Below, in pieces: positions 5,291 through 5,478 of a stretch of 5,478 nucleotides of DNA. Both the position numbers and the translations under genes were made by a program. The notes under the pieces are model-generated. The model had not been told where the DNA came from, searched no databases, and worked only from the letters and a program-made list of their open reading frames with translations. This DNA comes from Bacillota bacterium. GTDB lineage: Bacteria > Bacillota > Bacilli > Alicyclobacillales > SLC66. The stretch lies in contig JAKADD010000201.1 of assembly GCA_021820825.1 (NCBI GenBank), positions 1 through 5,478 of the forward strand, given 5' to 3'. How positions within the stretch are numbered: position 1 is the stretch's first letter; each line of letters starts with the position of its first letter.

Positions 5291-5478
5291 TCACGAGATG
5301 ATTGGCGCCTGCTTACCGGATCGCAGGTCTCGAAACACATGGCTCTGACCCGGAAAAAGATTGTCCGGCAATGTTCCTTCGTACTCTGCCCCAGAATACA
5401 CGGCAAACAACGTCATCTGTCCGAGGTGCAGCCCCGTTTCTTCCCATACTTCACGCCGGGTCGTCTCTTGCACCGTTT
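5291..5478 (-). pseudogene. Nudix hydrolase, shortened 3' part (5' part outside window)
   Basis: The frame enters from the right edge inside the Nudix box: TVQETTRREVWEETGL, giving the REVWEETGL core that binds metal and pyrophosphate; the cut codon at the edge (xAA) could encode the first conserved Glu. It continues HLGQMTLFAVYSGAEYEGTL and ends PDNLFPGQ...APIIS at TGA 5291-5293. In related MutT-like proteins of Firmicutes, about 20-25 residues (a Y-PNGD-VY-type segment) separate the S-G-x-E-Y motif from the E-G-x-L motif; here they are directly joined. The usual R-F-F-x-x-x-x-L-P tail is also not seen in this frame; another frame gives SFSGSEPCVSRPAIR, faintly like the family tail (P-x-x-x-P-x-R). 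I therefore call it an internally deleted, frameshifted remnant, substrate unknown. An intact but divergent short protein is possible. Confidence 0.6.

Overview
The window reads as bacterial chromosome, most likely Firmicutes/Bacilli (an Alicyclobacillus/Effusibacillus/Tumebacillus-like spore former is my best guess; the genus is inference only). The reasons are strong AGGAGG-type ribosome binding sites, use of GTG and TTG starts, sigma-A-like promoters, and the gene order YtsJ-type malic enzyme, small conserved protein, accD. That order resembles the dnaE-ytsJ-accD-accA-pfkA-pyk neighbourhood of Bacillus relatives.

Right to left on the minus strand, the metabolic block is a malic enzyme (949-2175), a 65-residue conserved protein of unknown function (657-854) and the first 199 codons of accD (1-598, running off the left edge). 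These supply pyruvate and reducing power, and start fatty acid synthesis. The malic enzyme has its own extended -10 promoter (2228-2236), and the usable start is 36 codons inside the longest open frame. A weaker possible promoter precedes the small protein and accD.

Upstream lies a compact three-gene minus-strand operon: a TetR-family repressor (4255-4890), an ABC-2 type ATPase (3517-4245) and its six-helix permease (2400-3515). A good promoter (TTGCCA, 17 bp, TAAAAT) is followed three bases later by a perfect 14-bp palindrome covering the expected transcription start. The picture is a self-repressed, ligand-inducible efflux or resistance cassette. The ligand and exported substrate cannot be read from the sequence.

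Between the permease and the malic enzyme promoter is a 157-bp imperfect hairpin element with near-identical 24-bp terminal inverted repeats (2271-2427). It looks like a MITE or other non-autonomous palindromic repeat. It encodes the last eight residues and the stop codon of the permease, so it seems to have rewritten that protein's C-terminus.

The right end (about 4998-5478) is a gene graveyard. It holds an antitoxin remnant with a good SD and a TTG start on the plus strand, the C-terminal third of a RelE/ParE-like toxin in another frame, and, convergent to these, a shortened Nudix hydrolase leaving the window at its Nudix box. I found no RNA gene, CRISPR array or transposase, and no clear case for a wholly new system. 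The most notable items are the hairpin element, the collapsed toxin-antitoxin locus and the repressor's promoter/start arrangement.
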